From contig JAAYCM010000078.1 of the NCBI GenBank assembly GCA_012729765.1, positions 1-64,000 of the forward strand: DNA of 64,000 nt. The letters are read 5' to 3'. The notes beneath the pieces were generated by a model that was given only the letters and a program-made list of their open reading frames with translations, ran no database searches and was not told the DNA's origin. Positions 42,753 to 53,100 of this stretch are shown piece after piece. Positions within the stretch are counted from its first letter, which is position 1. Each line of letters begins with the position of its first letter. A program made the position numbers and the translations under genes. This stretch comes from Chloroflexota bacterium. Its GTDB lineage: Bacteria; Chloroflexota; Anaerolineae; Aggregatilineales; Aggregatilineaceae.

Positions 42753-43199
42753 TCAGTCGTCCGATCGGGCCGGTTCCTCGGCTGCCAGCAGCTCGAGCAG
42801 CAGGTTCGTCGCCTGGCCGACCAACACGCGACACGGCGTCGTGCCGTTCGCGCCATAACCCAGGCGTTGCAGTGCCGCGCACTGCGTCGCGCCGAAGCGG
42901 GTTTCGAACTGCTCGCGGAATTGGGCCACGAGCGCCTGGCAGCGCGCATCATCAACCTCGACCTCGGTCCGACCGTAGCGCGCGCCAATCGCCAGCACTG
43001 CGCCGCTGATTGCACCGCACAGCTCGGTATGCGAGCAGCCGACGCCGCCCGCAAACCCGGTCAGCATCTTGTAGACAAAAGGATCAAGCTCACCGAGTAG
43101 AATCTCGCTGACGGCGATAAAGAGCGCTTCGGAGCAGTGATAGCCGCGCGACATCAGAACTTCAGCGCGCTGATCGGGGAAATCGTAGCCGGTTGTCAT
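42753..43199 (-). CDS. C_GCAxxG_C_C family redox-type protein
   Basis: The 148-residue protein shows the spaced cysteines of this family: HCSEAL near residue 25, GGVGCSHTELCGAISGAVLAIG in the middle, and isolated cysteines in DARCQAL, GATQCAAL and TPCRVLV. The family is often found near membrane or redox proteins and is thought to bind a metal or do thiol chemistry; no reaction is established. The start at 43199 is chosen for the GGAG site a short way upstream; longer in-frame forms have no homology-like sequence. It is divergent from the universal stress gene. Confidence 0.82.
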   Translation of the reverse strand: MTTGYDFPDQRAEVLMSRGYHCSEALFIAVSEILLGELDPFVYKMLTGFAGGVGCSHTELCGAISGAVLAIGARYGRTEVEVDDARCQALVAQFREQFETRFGATQCAALQRLGYGANGTTPCRVLVGQATNLLLELLAAEEPARSDD

Positions 43200-43418
43200 G
43201 GTCCTTCGCTCCTCAAAGTTGGCAGCCAGGGGCGGTCCGCGCCCTATGTTTGCACAGTGCCGTGCCTGGCGCCGATAAGATAGGACCTTGATCCTACGCA
43301 AAAACCTGCCATCTGCCTCATGACATTTATACAATTCTTATATACACTGCATCTACCGCTTCTGCTGATTACATCACCGATACCACCGATAGCAAGTCGT
43401 GGAAGAACAGGGGTTGCC

Positions 43419-44372
43419 ATGTTAGAGCATATTCTAGTCCCACGTGATGGTACGCCAGTGGTTGAGCAGGCGTTGGCGCACGCCGACGCACTGGCCCATG
43501 CCCTGCAAGCTCGCATCACGCTGGTGCGGGTTGTACCCGAGCCAACGATCCAGGATCGTTTCGTCGATCCGCTGGTTTGGCAGATGCGCAAGAGCGAAAG
43601 TGAAGCGGACCTGATCCAGGCCGCCGAACGCCTGAGAAGTCACGGTCTGGAAGTGCAGACCGCGCTGCTGGAGCACTCTGGCACCGAGTTTGTCGTCAAG
43701 TATGCACAGGAAAACGGCATCGATCTGATCGTCATCACCAGCGACATCAACACAGTCAGCGATGTGGCCCACAAATTGATCACACAGACCAACATCCCGA
43801 CTTTGATCGTGCGCCCGACCAGCCAGGTCGCGGGCGAAGATTTCGAGGTGCGTTACAAGAATATTTTCGTGCCACTCGATGGCTCGCAGCGCGCAGAATG
43901 TGTGCTGCCGGTTGCGTCGCGGCTGGCCGAGGCGTGTGAGGGTAAGCTGATCCTGGCCCATATCGTACGCAAGCCAGAGATGCCCCGGCGCGCGCCACTG
44001 GCCCAGGAAGATTACGATCTGGTGGCGCGCATTGTCGAGCGCAACCAGGCCGAAGCCGAAAAGTACCTGGAGCAGGTTGCGACCCGGCTTAACGTCCCGG
44101 TCGAGACACATCTGCTGGTAGGTGACAATGTCGTGGCGTCGCTGCACGAGCTGATGAACCAGAAGAACGCCGATCTGGTCGTGCTCAGCGCCCATGGCTA
44201 TTCCGGCCAGGCGCGCTGGCCCTATGGCAGCACGACCACCAGCTTCATCAACTATGGCCCCAAGCCGGTCCTGGTGGTGCAGGATCTACCGGCAGTCGAG
44301 CCGGACCTGGGCCAGAGCGATGTCTCGCCGCGTGAAAAGCAGATGCCCGATAACAGGTATGCAGCCGTATGA
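43419..44372 (+). CDS. universal stress protein with two USP domains
   Basis: This 317-residue protein has tandem UspA domains: residues 1-145 (beginning MLEHILVPRDGTPVVEQALA) and 155-295 (NIFVPLDGSQRAECVLPVA). The second carries the ATP-binding glycine loop (SAHGYSGQARWPYGSTTTS); the first lacks a clear one. Its last four bases are the start of the giant glucan synthase gene (ATGA overlap), so translation of the two is coupled. The start is placed at the ATG where domain similarity begins; an upstream in-frame ATG at 43320 adds an unrelated hydrophobic stretch. An AT-rich TATATACA near 43339 may be its promoter -10. Confidence 0.9.
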   Translation: MLEHILVPRDGTPVVEQALAHADALAHALQARITLVRVVPEPTIQDRFVDPLVWQMRKSESEADLIQAAERLRSHGLEVQTALLEHSGTEFVVKYAQENGIDLIVITSDINTVSDVAHKLITQTNIPTLIVRPTSQVAGEDFEVRYKNIFVPLDGSQRAECVLPVASRLAEACEGKLILAHIVRKPEMPRRAPLAQEDYDLVARIVERNQAEAEKYLEQVATRLNVPVETHLLVGDNVVASLHELMNQKNADLVVLSAHGYSGQARWPYGSTTTSFINYGPKPVLVVQDLPAVEPDLGQSDVSPREKQMPDNRYAAV

Positions 44373-47300
44373 CCACATCCGGCACCCAGGTGAATATACA
44401 GTCTGAAGAGCTTCGCCCCGACGGTGCGCTAGAAGGGGCGAACTCATTAGAAACGGCGGCGCAGCGTGCCGCGCAGGCGCACCGCTCCGCGCGCGTGGCC
44501 CCCGGCGAGCCGCTGCCGCTGCTGCAAAATCTGGATGAGATCGATCAGCTCCTTCAGCGTGTATATCACCACTTCGCCCAGATCGCGGAAGAAGAGTTCG
44601 TCATCTCCTATGCCGGCGAGTGGCTGCTCGACAGCTTCTACATGCTCCAGCAGGCGCTGCGGCTGATCGATGAGGGTCTGCCGCGCCACTATTACGCCGA
44701 GCTGCCCAAGTTGACGGCGCCGGCGCTGCACGGCCAGCCCCGCGTCTACGCCCTGGCCCAGACTATCGTGCGCGAGGCCGGAAGCCCACTGACGATGGCC
44801 CAGCTGATCCGGTTTGTGGCGGCGTACCAGGAAGTCACGCCGCTGACGATGGGCGAGCTGTGGGCGCTGCCGCTGTTTTTGCGTGCCGTCATCATCGAGG
44901 ATGTGACGCTGGCGACGAGCCAGCTCACCGGGCTGGAAGCGGAAGCCCAGGCGCTCCTGCCAATATCGGCCCCACTGCCCGACGGGAATGATCGCCAGGC
45001 CTTCGTCGCCAATGCCATCATCGGGCTGCGGATGCTGGCAACGCAGGACTGGAAAGATTATTTTGAAACCGTGAGCCGCGTCGAGCGGATTTTGCGCCAG
45101 GACGCGGCCCAGGTCTATGCCCGGATGGATTTCGAGACGCGCAACCGCTACCGCGAAACCATCGAGGCGCTGGCCCCGGATAGCGGTGAGGATCAGGAAC
45201 GAGTCGCGCGGGCAGCGGTCGAGCTGGCGGAAGAAGCGGCGCGCCGTGATGGGCACGCACACGACACACCAACGCGGCCCGATCCCGCTGGCGACCGCAC
45301 GCTGCACGTCGGCTACTATCTGTTGGACACGGGCCGCCCGGCGCTGGAAGCGCGGATCGGTTACCGGCCCTCAGCCGGAGAGCGGCTCAGCCGGTGGGTA
45401 ACCCGCCACACCCTCGCGCTCTACCTGGGCGGCGTCGCCGGGCTGGTGACGCTGAGCCTGCTGGCCGTCGGAGCCTATACCGCCGCTGCGGGCGGATCGG
45501 CCCTGGCTGTGATCGCCGCCGCGCTCCTGGCGCTGCTCCCGGCCTCGGCGCTGGCGGTGCATCTCGTCAATACGCTGGTGAACCGCCTGGTCAGGCCGCG
45601 CACCCTGCCCAAGCTGGACTTCAGCGAGGGTATCCCGCCGGAATACGCCACGATGGTCGTGATCCCGGCGCTGCTGAGCGACGCCGCCGAGGTGCGCGCG
45701 CTGGGCCAGCAGCTTGAGCAGCATTTTCTCCAGAACCCGGATCGCAGCCTGTCGTTTGCGCTGCTGGCCGATTTCACCGACGCCCCGCAGCCGCGGATGC
45801 CCGATGACGAGGCGCTGGCCGATCTCGCCCGCCAGGTCACCGAAGGGCTGAATCACAAGTATCGCCATCTGGAGTACGCGCCGTTCCACCTGTTCCTGCG
45901 CCGCCGCGAGTGGAATCCCGCCGAGGGCGTGTGGATGGGCCGCGAGCGCAAGCGCGGGAAGTTGATGGAGTTCAACCGCCTGCTGCTATCGGACGCCAGC
46001 GACACGACGTTCAATGTCCGCGTGGGCGATCCGGCCATTCTGCCGCAGATTCGCTACGTGATCACGCTCGACGCCGACACGATGCTGCCCCAGGGCAGCG
46101 CGCAGCGCCTCGTGGCGACGCTGGCCCACCCGCTCAACCGGGCCGAGTTCGCGCCGGACGGGCAGCGCGTCGTGGCGGGCTATGGCGTGTTGCAGCCGCG
46201 CGTCGAGGTCAAGCCGCTGGCCGCCAGCCATTCCCGCTTTACGCAGATTTTCGCCGGTGATACGGGGGTGGACCTGTATACCCTGGCCGTATCGGACGTG
46301 TATCAGGACCTGTTCGGCGAGGGCAGCTATGTCGGCAAGGGCATCTACGATGTCGCGGCCTTCGAGCGCGCCCTGGCCGGGCGTATCCCCGATAACCGGC
46401 TGCTGAGCCACGACCTGTTCGAAGGGCTGCACGTTCGCGCCGGGCTGGTCACGGACGTGATGCTGCTCGAAGACTACCCGCTGCACTACCTGGCCCAGAC
46501 GCGCCGCCTGCACCGCTGGATTCGCGGGGATTGGCAGCTTTTGCCCTGGCTGCTGCCGCGCGTGCCGCAGGCATCGGGCCAGCGCGTCCCGAACTATCTC
46601 ACAGCGCTGGATCGCTGGAAAATCTTCGACAACCTGCGCCGCAGCCTGGTCAGGCCGGGCACGTTGGCGCTGCTGATCGCGGGCTGGCTCGTGCTGCCGG
46701 GCGCGCCGCTGGTCTGGACTCTGATCGCGCTGCTGCTCTCTGCCGGGCCGGTGATCACCGATCTGGCCGGGCGCATCACGCAGATTGCGGGCGGCGCGCC
46801 CTGGCGTTCGGCGGCGCGCCAGTTTGGGATCGAGGCACAGCGCTGGGCGCTGTCGTGGGTGTTCTTGCCCTACGAAGCGCTGGTGTCGCTCGAAGCAGTT
46901 GTCGTCACGCTGCACCGCCTGCGCACAGGCCGGAAGCTGCTCCAGTGGACGACCGCCGCTCATACGCTGCGCCTGCTCAGCGGGCAGATCCGGCCCGGCG
47001 TCGTCTGGCAGCAGATGGCGGCAGCGCTCGCGCTCACGTCGGCGCTGGGGATGCTGATCAGCGCCCTGGACCCGCTGGCGCTGCTGGTGGCCCTGCCGCT
47101 GCTGGCGATGTGGACCGTCTCGTCCCAGATCGCCTACACGCTCAGCCAGCCGGTGGTACGGCGTATCCCGCCGCTGGATGAAGCCCAGCAGCGCCAGCTT
47201 CGCACCCTGGCGCGCCGCACATGGCTCTATTTCGAAGAGTTCGTCGGGCCGCAGGATCACTGGCTCGCGCCCGATCATTACCAGAAGCACCCGCGCGGCA

Positions 47301-50300
47301 TCGTGGCGCACCAGACCTCACCGACCAACATCGGGCTGATGCTGCTCGCCACGCTGGCCGCCTACGACTTCGGCTATATCGGGCTGCTGGAACTGATGCT
47401 GCGCCTGCGCTTCAGCTTCGAGAGCCTGGATCGGCTGGAACGCTACCGGGGCCATTTCCTCAACTGGTACAACACCGAGACGCTGGCCCCGCTCCTGCCG
47501 CGCTATGTCTCGACGGTGGACAGCGGCAACCTGGCCGCGTCCCTGCTCACGCTGCGCCAGGGGTTGGCCGGGCTGCCCGAACGGCGGGTCATGCGCCGCC
47601 AGCGCTGGCAAGGCCTGCTCGATACCCTGGGCGTCCTCTCCGAGCTGCTGGACGAGGCCGAAGCGCGGGCCGCCGAGCCGCTGGCGCTGGAGCCGGTGCA
47701 CGCCAGCATCGCGCAGATGGAGCGGGCGATCCACGCCGCCCAGGACGATTCCGCCGACTGGCCCCGGCTGATGCTCGATCTGGCCGGAGATGGCTGGCGC
47801 GACTTCAGCGCGGCCTGGGCCGCCTGGATGGAAACCGGGGGGCGCCGGCTCGACCCGGATACGCTGGGCGATCTGCACACTTATCTCAACCGCACGCAGC
47901 AGCATCTGTTCAGCATGAATCGTGACCTGGAGCTGCTCCAGCCCTGGGCGCTGTTCCTGGCCCAGCCGCCGGAGCTGTTCGGCGCGGCAGACCTCGATCC
48001 CGATCTGCTGGACGGCTGGCAGGCGTTGGTCGAAGCGCTGCCAAGTGAGCTGACATTCGGCGAGATGATCGCGGGCTACGACAGTGGACAGGCGCAGCTT
48101 GACCAACTGCGCGAGCGGCTGGCCTCGGCCAAACCGGACGAGCGCATCCCGGCGGCGCTGGAATGGTGCGACCGGCTGGACGACGCGCTCGACGCGGCCC
48201 GCGCGGGCGCGCACGATCTGATCGCTATGTTTGACGATCTGGGGGCACGGGCCGAAGCAATGTTCGAGGCGATGGAGTTCGGCTTCCTGTTCCACCGCCA
48301 GCGCCGCTTGTTCCACATCGGCTACAACGTGGATACCGAGCGGCTGGACAACAGCTTCTACGATCTGCTCGCGTCCGAGGCGCGCATCGCCAGCCTGATC
48401 GTGATCGCCACCGGCGAGGTTCCACCCAACCACTGGGTCCACCTGGGCCGCCCGCTGACCCAGGTCGGCGGCACCCAGGCGCTCCTTTCGTGGAGCGGGA
48501 CCATGTTCGAATACCTGATGCCCACGCTGCTCATGCGCGATTATGAGGGCACGCTGCTGCACCAGAGCAGCGAGAGCGCCGTCCGCCACCAGATCGTCTA
48601 CGGGCAGCAGCACGGCACGCCCTGGGGCATCTCAGAATCGGGTTACTACACCTTCGATGCCAACCTGAACTACCAGTATCGCGCCTTCGGCGTGCCCCGG
48701 CTGGCCTTCAAGCGCGGGCAGGGGGCGGACCTGGTGATCGCGCCCTACGCCTCGGTGATCGCGCTGCCGTTCGCGCCGCAGGCCGTGATGGACAACCTTT
48801 CGCGCTTCAGGGCGCTGGACATGCTCGGTCCCTACGGCCTGTTCGAAGCGATTGACTATACCACCAGCCGCCTGCCGCTGGGCGTTGAGTCGGCGCGCGT
48901 GCAGGAATATATGGCCCACCACCAGGGCATGATCGTCCTGGCGCTCAGCAACTATCTGCACGATGGCGCGATGATCGAGCGCTTCCACGCCGACCCGCGC
49001 ATCCAGAGCGTCGAGCTGCTGCTGCAAGAGCAGATTCCCGAACAGGTCGAGATTCAGAAGCCCGCGCCGGAAGCGCTGCCGCTGGTCGAGGCAACCGAGG
49101 TCCGCGCCATCTCCGCACCCTGGCCGGTCCCGGTCGATACGCCCTATCCCCAGGCGCACTATCTCTCCAACGGGCGCTACAGCGTCATGATCACCAGCGC
49201 GGGCGGCGGCTACAGCCAGTGGGAGCAGGTCGCGCTGACGCGCTGGCGGCCCGATACCACGCTCGACAACTGGGGCACATGGATCTACATCCGAGAGCAG
49301 GCCAGCGGCGCGTTGTGGTCGGCGGCGGCCCAGCCAATGGGCCTGCGGTCGGGCACACACACTGCCCAGTTTCATCCCCACATGGCCGAGTTCCAGCGAC
49401 GCAACGGCGATGTGTCGGTGCTGATGGAGATCACCGTCCCGCCGGATGACGATCTGGAGATCCGGCGGCTGACGCTGACCAATCACGGCGAGCAGCCGCA
49501 GCGCCTGCTGCTGTGCAGCTATGGCGAGATCGTGCTGGCCGCGCAGGATGGCGATCAACGCCACCCGGCTTTCAATAAGCTGTTCATCGAGAGCGAATAC
49601 GTGCCGGAGTCGAATCTGCTGCTCTACGGGCGGCGGCCCCGTTCGGCCCACGAGGAGCCGCGCTATATGGCGCACGCGCTGGTGCTGCCTCCGGAACAGG
49701 AAGCCGAAGCGGGCGCAGCGGTGCAGTATGAGGGCGACCGCGCGCCATTCCTCGGACGGGGCGGAACATTCCAGGCCCCGGCGGCACTGCTGGAGCGCGA
49801 TGGTGGGCTGACCGGCACAGTCGGCACGACGCTCGACCCGATCATGGCGTTGAGCTGCACCGTCGAGCTGGCTCCCTATGCCAGCGTGCAGGTTGCCTAC
49901 CTGACGCTCGCCAGCGACTCGCGTGAAAAGATCATGGGCTGGGCGCGCACCTACCGGCAATGGAGCGCGATCGAGCGCGCCTTCAACCACGCCCGCTACC
50001 AGGGCGAGCGCGAGCTGTACCAGTTGGGGCTGGACATCGCGCAGGTGGCGCGCATCCAGACGCTGCTCTCCGGCCTGCTCTACCCACACCCCGCCTTCCG
50101 GGCCGATCCGGCGCTGCTGGCCGAAAATACGCGCGCCCAGCCGGGGCTGTGGGCCTATGGCATTTCGGGTGACTACCCGATCATTCTGCTGCGCATCAGC
50201 GACGAGGCCGAGCTGGCGCTGGTGCACGAGCTGGTGCAGGCGCACACCTACTGGCGCAACCGGCAGATCAAAGTCACGCTGGTGATCCTCAACCAGCGCG

Positions 50301-53020
50301 ATACCGGCTATAACCAGGAATTGTACGACCAGGTATGGCGTCTGATCGCGCGCAGCGGCAGCGAAATCTGGCTCAACCGGCACGACGGCATCTTCATCCT
50401 GCGCGCCGACCAGATCAGCGAGCCGGACCGTGTGCTGCTGGCCGCCGCCGCCCGGATCGATCTGGATGGCCGGCGTGGCCCGCTGGCGCAGCAGCTAGAG
50501 AGCCTGCGCGGGCAGCCGCCGCACCTGCCGCCCTTCGTCCCGGCCCGGCCAGCCATGCCGGATGAGGAGCCAACACCGCCACTGGCGCGTCCTGAGGGGC
50601 TGCGCTTCGACAACGGCCTGGGCGGCTTCAGCAGCGACGGGCGCGAATATGTGATCTACCTGGAGCCGGGCGCGTGGACTCCGGCCCCCTGGATCAACGT
50701 GATCGCCAACCCGGAGTTCGGCTTCACCGTCTCCGAGGCCGGATCGGGCTTCGCGTGGTATATCAACAGCGGCGAGAACCGCCTGACCACCTGGAATAAT
50801 GATCCGGTGGCGGACCGGCCCGGCGAGGCGATCTATCTGCGCGACGAGGAAACCGCCGAGGTCTGGTCGCCCACGCCGCTGCCCGCGCCCGCCCCGGCCC
50901 CCTACCTGGTGCGGCATGGGGTCGGTTATACCGTCTTCGAGCACCACAGTCACGGCCTCAAACAGCAGACCACGCTGTTTGTCGCGCCGGATGACCCGGT
51001 TAAGCTGGTACGCGTGCGGCTGGAAAACACCTGGCAGCGCCCGCGCCGGATCACGGTCACCTACTATGTCGAGTGGGTGCTCGGCACGGCCAAAGGTGTC
51101 ACGCAGCAGTATCTCATCCCGACCTTCGATACCGAGAGCCAGACGCTCCTGGCGCGCAACCCCTACAGCATCGAGTTCGGCAGGCACTACGCCTTCGTGA
51201 CCGCCAGCCAGAGCTTCCACGGCGTGACTGCGGACCGGGCCGAGTTCCTGGGGCGGCTGGGCAGCCTGCACCACCCGGCAGCCCTGGACCGGATCGGGCT
51301 GGCGAGCACAGTCCAGGCCGGGCTTGATCCCTGCGCGGTAATCCAGCTTCATGTCGATCTCCCGCCCGGCGAAGCGCAGGAAGTGACATTCCTGCTCGGC
51401 GCGGGGCCGGATCGCGCTGCGGCGCTGCGCGTGGCGCGGACCTACCAGGACCCCGCCGCGATCGAGGAAACCTGGCAGGCGGCGCAGCGCTTCTGGCGCA
51501 ACACGCTCGACTCGGTCACGATCCAGACGCCCGACCCGGCGATGAACGTAATCGTGCCCTGGCTGCTCTACCAGGCGCTCTCGTGCCGCATCTGGGGCCG
51601 CTCGGCGCTTTACCAATCCAGCGGCGCGTTTGGCTTCCGCGATCAGCTTCAGGACGTGATGTCCGTGCTGCACGTGCACCCGACGATCGCGCGCGAGCAT
51701 ATTCTCCGGGCGGCGCGTCACCAGTTCGAGGCGGGCGACGTGCTGCACTGGTGGCACCCACCATCGGGGCGCGGTGTCCGCACCCGCTTTTCGGACGATC
51801 TGCTGTGGCTGCCCTACGTCGTGGCGCACTACGTCCAGACCACCGGCGACGCGGACATCCTGCACGAGCGCGCCCCGTTCCTGAAGGGCGAACCGCTCAA
51901 GCCGGAAGAAGAGGAGCGCTACGGCTTCTACGAATCGACCGAGGAAGACTGGCCGCTCTATGAGCACTGCCGCCGCGCGCTGGATCGTGGCTACCGCACC
52001 GGCGCGCACGACCTGCCGCTCATGGGCGCGGGCGACTGGAACGACGGGATGAGCCGCGTCGGGATCGAGGGCCGGGGCGAAAGCGTCTGGATGGGCTGGT
52101 TCCTGATCACGACCATGACGAATTTCATCCCGCTGGCCGAGTCGATGGGTGACACCGCGCAGGCCAGCATCTACCGCGAGCGGATCGAGCAGCTTCGTGC
52201 GGCGCTGGAGCAGCACGGTTGGGACGGGCAGTGGTACCGCCGCGCCTACTACGACGACGGCACGCCGCTCGGCTCGGCCCAGAACCAGGAGTGCCGGATC
52301 GACAGCCTGGTCCAGTCATGGAGCGTGCTCTCCGGCGCAGCCGAATCCCACCGCGCGCGGCAGGCGATGGAGTCGGTCGAGGAGTGGCTGGTGCGCGAGG
52401 ACGACCGCCTGCTGCTGCTCTTCACGCCGCCCTTCGACGACACCCCGCGCGATCCGGGCTATATCAAGGGCTATCCGCCCGGCGTGCGCGAGAACGGCGG
52501 GCAGTATACGCACGCCGCGCTGTGGACGGTCTGGGCCTGGGCCGAGCTGGGCGACGGCGACCGCGCGGGCGCGCTGTTCCGGCTGCTGAACCCGGTCGAG
52601 CACAGCGACACGCCCGACAAGGCGGCGCGCTACACCGTCGAGCCGTATGTCGTCGCGGCGGATGTCTACAGCATCCCGCCCTATGTCGGGCACGGCGGCT
52701 GGACGTGGTATACCGGCTCGTCCGGCTGGATGTACCGGCTGGCGGTCGAGGCGATCCTGGGGCTGCGGCGCGAGGGCGATCATCTGCGTGTCGAGCCGTG
52801 CATCCCGCACAACTGGCCGGGCTTCCGTGCCAGCTACCGCTATGGGAGCACCACCTACCGGATTCAGGTCGAGAATCCGCAGGGCGCGAGTGGCGGCATG
52901 GGCGAGGTGACGCTCGACGGTGAGCCGGTGGCCGGTAGCCGCATGCCCCTGCACGACGATGGCAGGGAGCACCTGATCCGTGTGCGGCTGGGTACCGCCG
53001 CCGCAAGTGCGGAAGATTGA
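44369..53020 (+). CDS. cyclic beta-1,2-glucan synthase-like protein (GT84 + glycoamylase-like + GH94)
   Basis: This 2,883-residue membrane enzyme has the NdvB/ChvB architecture. An N-terminal region (1-330) precedes two membrane helices (about 345-405) and a glycosyltransferase domain with DAD at 568-570 and RLHRW at 713-717. More membrane helices follow (about 765-960), then a glycoamylase-like domain (about 970-1570, e.g. WHVHLGRP-like and GTPWGISESGYY), two GH94-type beta-sandwich repeats (from about 1590 and 2070) and the GH94 barrel with its catalytic Asp in DWND (2556-2559). NdvB makes cyclic beta-1,2-glucan in the membrane and the phosphorylase domain sets chain length. Rhizobial proteins are of similar length (about 2,830). 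It is translationally coupled to a stress protein. Confidence 0.88.
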   Translation: MTTSGTQVNIQSEELRPDGALEGANSLETAAQRAAQAHRSARVAPGEPLPLLQNLDEIDQLLQRVYHHFAQIAEEEFVISYAGEWLLDSFYMLQQALRLIDEGLPRHYYAELPKLTAPALHGQPRVYALAQTIVREAGSPLTMAQLIRFVAAYQEVTPLTMGELWALPLFLRAVIIEDVTLATSQLTGLEAEAQALLPISAPLPDGNDRQAFVANAIIGLRMLATQDWKDYFETVSRVERILRQDAAQVYARMDFETRNRYRETIEALAPDSGEDQERVARAAVELAEEAARRDGHAHDTPTRPDPAGDRTLHVGYYLLDTGRPALEARIGYRPSAGERLSRWVTRHTLALYLGGVAGLVTLSLLAVGAYTAAAGGSALAVIAAALLALLPASALAVHLVNTLVNRLVRPRTLPKLDFSEGIPPEYATMVVIPALLSDAAEVRALGQQLEQHFLQNPDRSLSFALLADFTDAPQPRMPDDEALADLARQVTEGLNHKYRHLEYAPFHLFLRRREWNPAEGVWMGRERKRGKLMEFNRLLLSDASDTTFNVRVGDPAILPQIRYVITLDADTMLPQGSAQRLVATLAHPLNRAEFAPDGQRVVAGYGVLQPRVEVKPLAASHSRFTQIFAGDTGVDLYTLAVSDVYQDLFGEGSYVGKGIYDVAAFERALAGRIPDNRLLSHDLFEGLHVRAGLVTDVMLLEDYPLHYLAQTRRLHRWIRGDWQLLPWLLPRVPQASGQRVPNYLTALDRWKIFDNLRRSLVRPGTLALLIAGWLVLPGAPLVWTLIALLLSAGPVITDLAGRITQIAGGAPWRSAARQFGIEAQRWALSWVFLPYEALVSLEAVVVTLHRLRTGRKLLQWTTAAHTLRLLSGQIRPGVVWQQMAAALALTSALGMLISALDPLALLVALPLLAMWTVSSQIAYTLSQPVVRRIPPLDEAQQRQLRTLARRTWLYFEEFVGPQDHWLAPDHYQKHPRGIVAHQTSPTNIGLMLLATLAAYDFGYIGLLELMLRLRFSFESLDRLERYRGHFLNWYNTETLAPLLPRYVSTVDSGNLAASLLTLRQGLAGLPERRVMRRQRWQGLLDTLGVLSELLDEAEARAAEPLALEPVHASIAQMERAIHAAQDDSADWPRLMLDLAGDGWRDFSAAWAAWMETGGRRLDPDTLGDLHTYLNRTQQHLFSMNRDLELLQPWALFLAQPPELFGAADLDPDLLDGWQALVEALPSELTFGEMIAGYDSGQAQLDQLRERLASAKPDERIPAALEWCDRLDDALDAARAGAHDLIAMFDDLGARAEAMFEAMEFGFLFHRQRRLFHIGYNVDTERLDNSFYDLLASEARIASLIVIATGEVPPNHWVHLGRPLTQVGGTQALLSWSGTMFEYLMPTLLMRDYEGTLLHQSSESAVRHQIVYGQQHGTPWGISESGYYTFDANLNYQYRAFGVPRLAFKRGQGADLVIAPYASVIALPFAPQAVMDNLSRFRALDMLGPYGLFEAIDYTTSRLPLGVESARVQEYMAHHQGMIVLALSNYLHDGAMIERFHADPRIQSVELLLQEQIPEQVEIQKPAPEALPLVEATEVRAISAPWPVPVDTPYPQAHYLSNGRYSVMITSAGGGYSQWEQVALTRWRPDTTLDNWGTWIYIREQASGALWSAAAQPMGLRSGTHTAQFHPHMAEFQRRNGDVSVLMEITVPPDDDLEIRRLTLTNHGEQPQRLLLCSYGEIVLAAQDGDQRHPAFNKLFIESEYVPESNLLLYGRRPRSAHEEPRYMAHALVLPPEQEAEAGAAVQYEGDRAPFLGRGGTFQAPAALLERDGGLTGTVGTTLDPIMALSCTVELAPYASVQVAYLTLASDSREKIMGWARTYRQWSAIERAFNHARYQGERELYQLGLDIAQVARIQTLLSGLLYPHPAFRADPALLAENTRAQPGLWAYGISGDYPIILLRISDEAELALVHELVQAHTYWRNRQIKVTLVILNQRDTGYNQELYDQVWRLIARSGSEIWLNRHDGIFILRADQISEPDRVLLAAAARIDLDGRRGPLAQQLESLRGQPPHLPPFVPARPAMPDEEPTPPLARPEGLRFDNGLGGFSSDGREYVIYLEPGAWTPAPWINVIANPEFGFTVSEAGSGFAWYINSGENRLTTWNNDPVADRPGEAIYLRDEETAEVWSPTPLPAPAPAPYLVRHGVGYTVFEHHSHGLKQQTTLFVAPDDPVKLVRVRLENTWQRPRRITVTYYVEWVLGTAKGVTQQYLIPTFDTESQTLLARNPYSIEFGRHYAFVTASQSFHGVTADRAEFLGRLGSLHHPAALDRIGLASTVQAGLDPCAVIQLHVDLPPGEAQEVTFLLGAGPDRAAALRVARTYQDPAAIEETWQAAQRFWRNTLDSVTIQTPDPAMNVIVPWLLYQALSCRIWGRSALYQSSGAFGFRDQLQDVMSVLHVHPTIAREHILRAARHQFEAGDVLHWWHPPSGRGVRTRFSDDLLWLPYVVAHYVQTTGDADILHERAPFLKGEPLKPEEEERYGFYESTEEDWPLYEHCRRALDRGYRTGAHDLPLMGAGDWNDGMSRVGIEGRGESVWMGWFLITTMTNFIPLAESMGDTAQASIYRERIEQLRAALEQHGWDGQWYRRAYYDDGTPLGSAQNQECRIDSLVQSWSVLSGAAESHRARQAMESVEEWLVREDDRLLLLFTPPFDDTPRDPGYIKGYPPGVRENGGQYTHAALWTVWAWAELGDGDRAGALFRLLNPVEHSDTPDKAARYTVEPYVVAADVYSIPPYVGHGGWTWYTGSSGWMYRLAVEAILGLRREGDHLRVEPCIPHNWPGFRASYRYGSTTYRIQVENPQGASGGMGEVTLDGEPVAGSRMPLHDDGREHLIRVRLGTAAASAED

Positions 53021-53048
53021 TGAGTCCATCCACAGAGACGAATCAAAA

Positions 53049-53073
53049 AGGGGCGACCGCTTGAGTCGCCCCT
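53049..53073. terminator. bidirectional terminator between the glucan synthase and hydrolase genes
   Basis: AGGGGCGAC (53049-53057) pairs perfectly with GTCGCCCCT (53065-53073) around a 7-nt loop. AAAAA precedes it (53045-53049), which becomes a T-run for the minus-strand hydrolase. On the plus strand a short TGTCGTTT tail follows. It begins 29 nt after the glucan synthase stop codon. Confidence 0.85.
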
Positions 53074-53100
53074 GTCGTTTCAGGTGGTCCAACGTCCCGA

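Noticed and set aside
48632..50383. 583-residue antisense frame inside the glucan synthase gene
   Set aside because: The synthase domains on the plus strand run continuously through it; the antisense product is Arg/Gln-rich low-complexity sequence.
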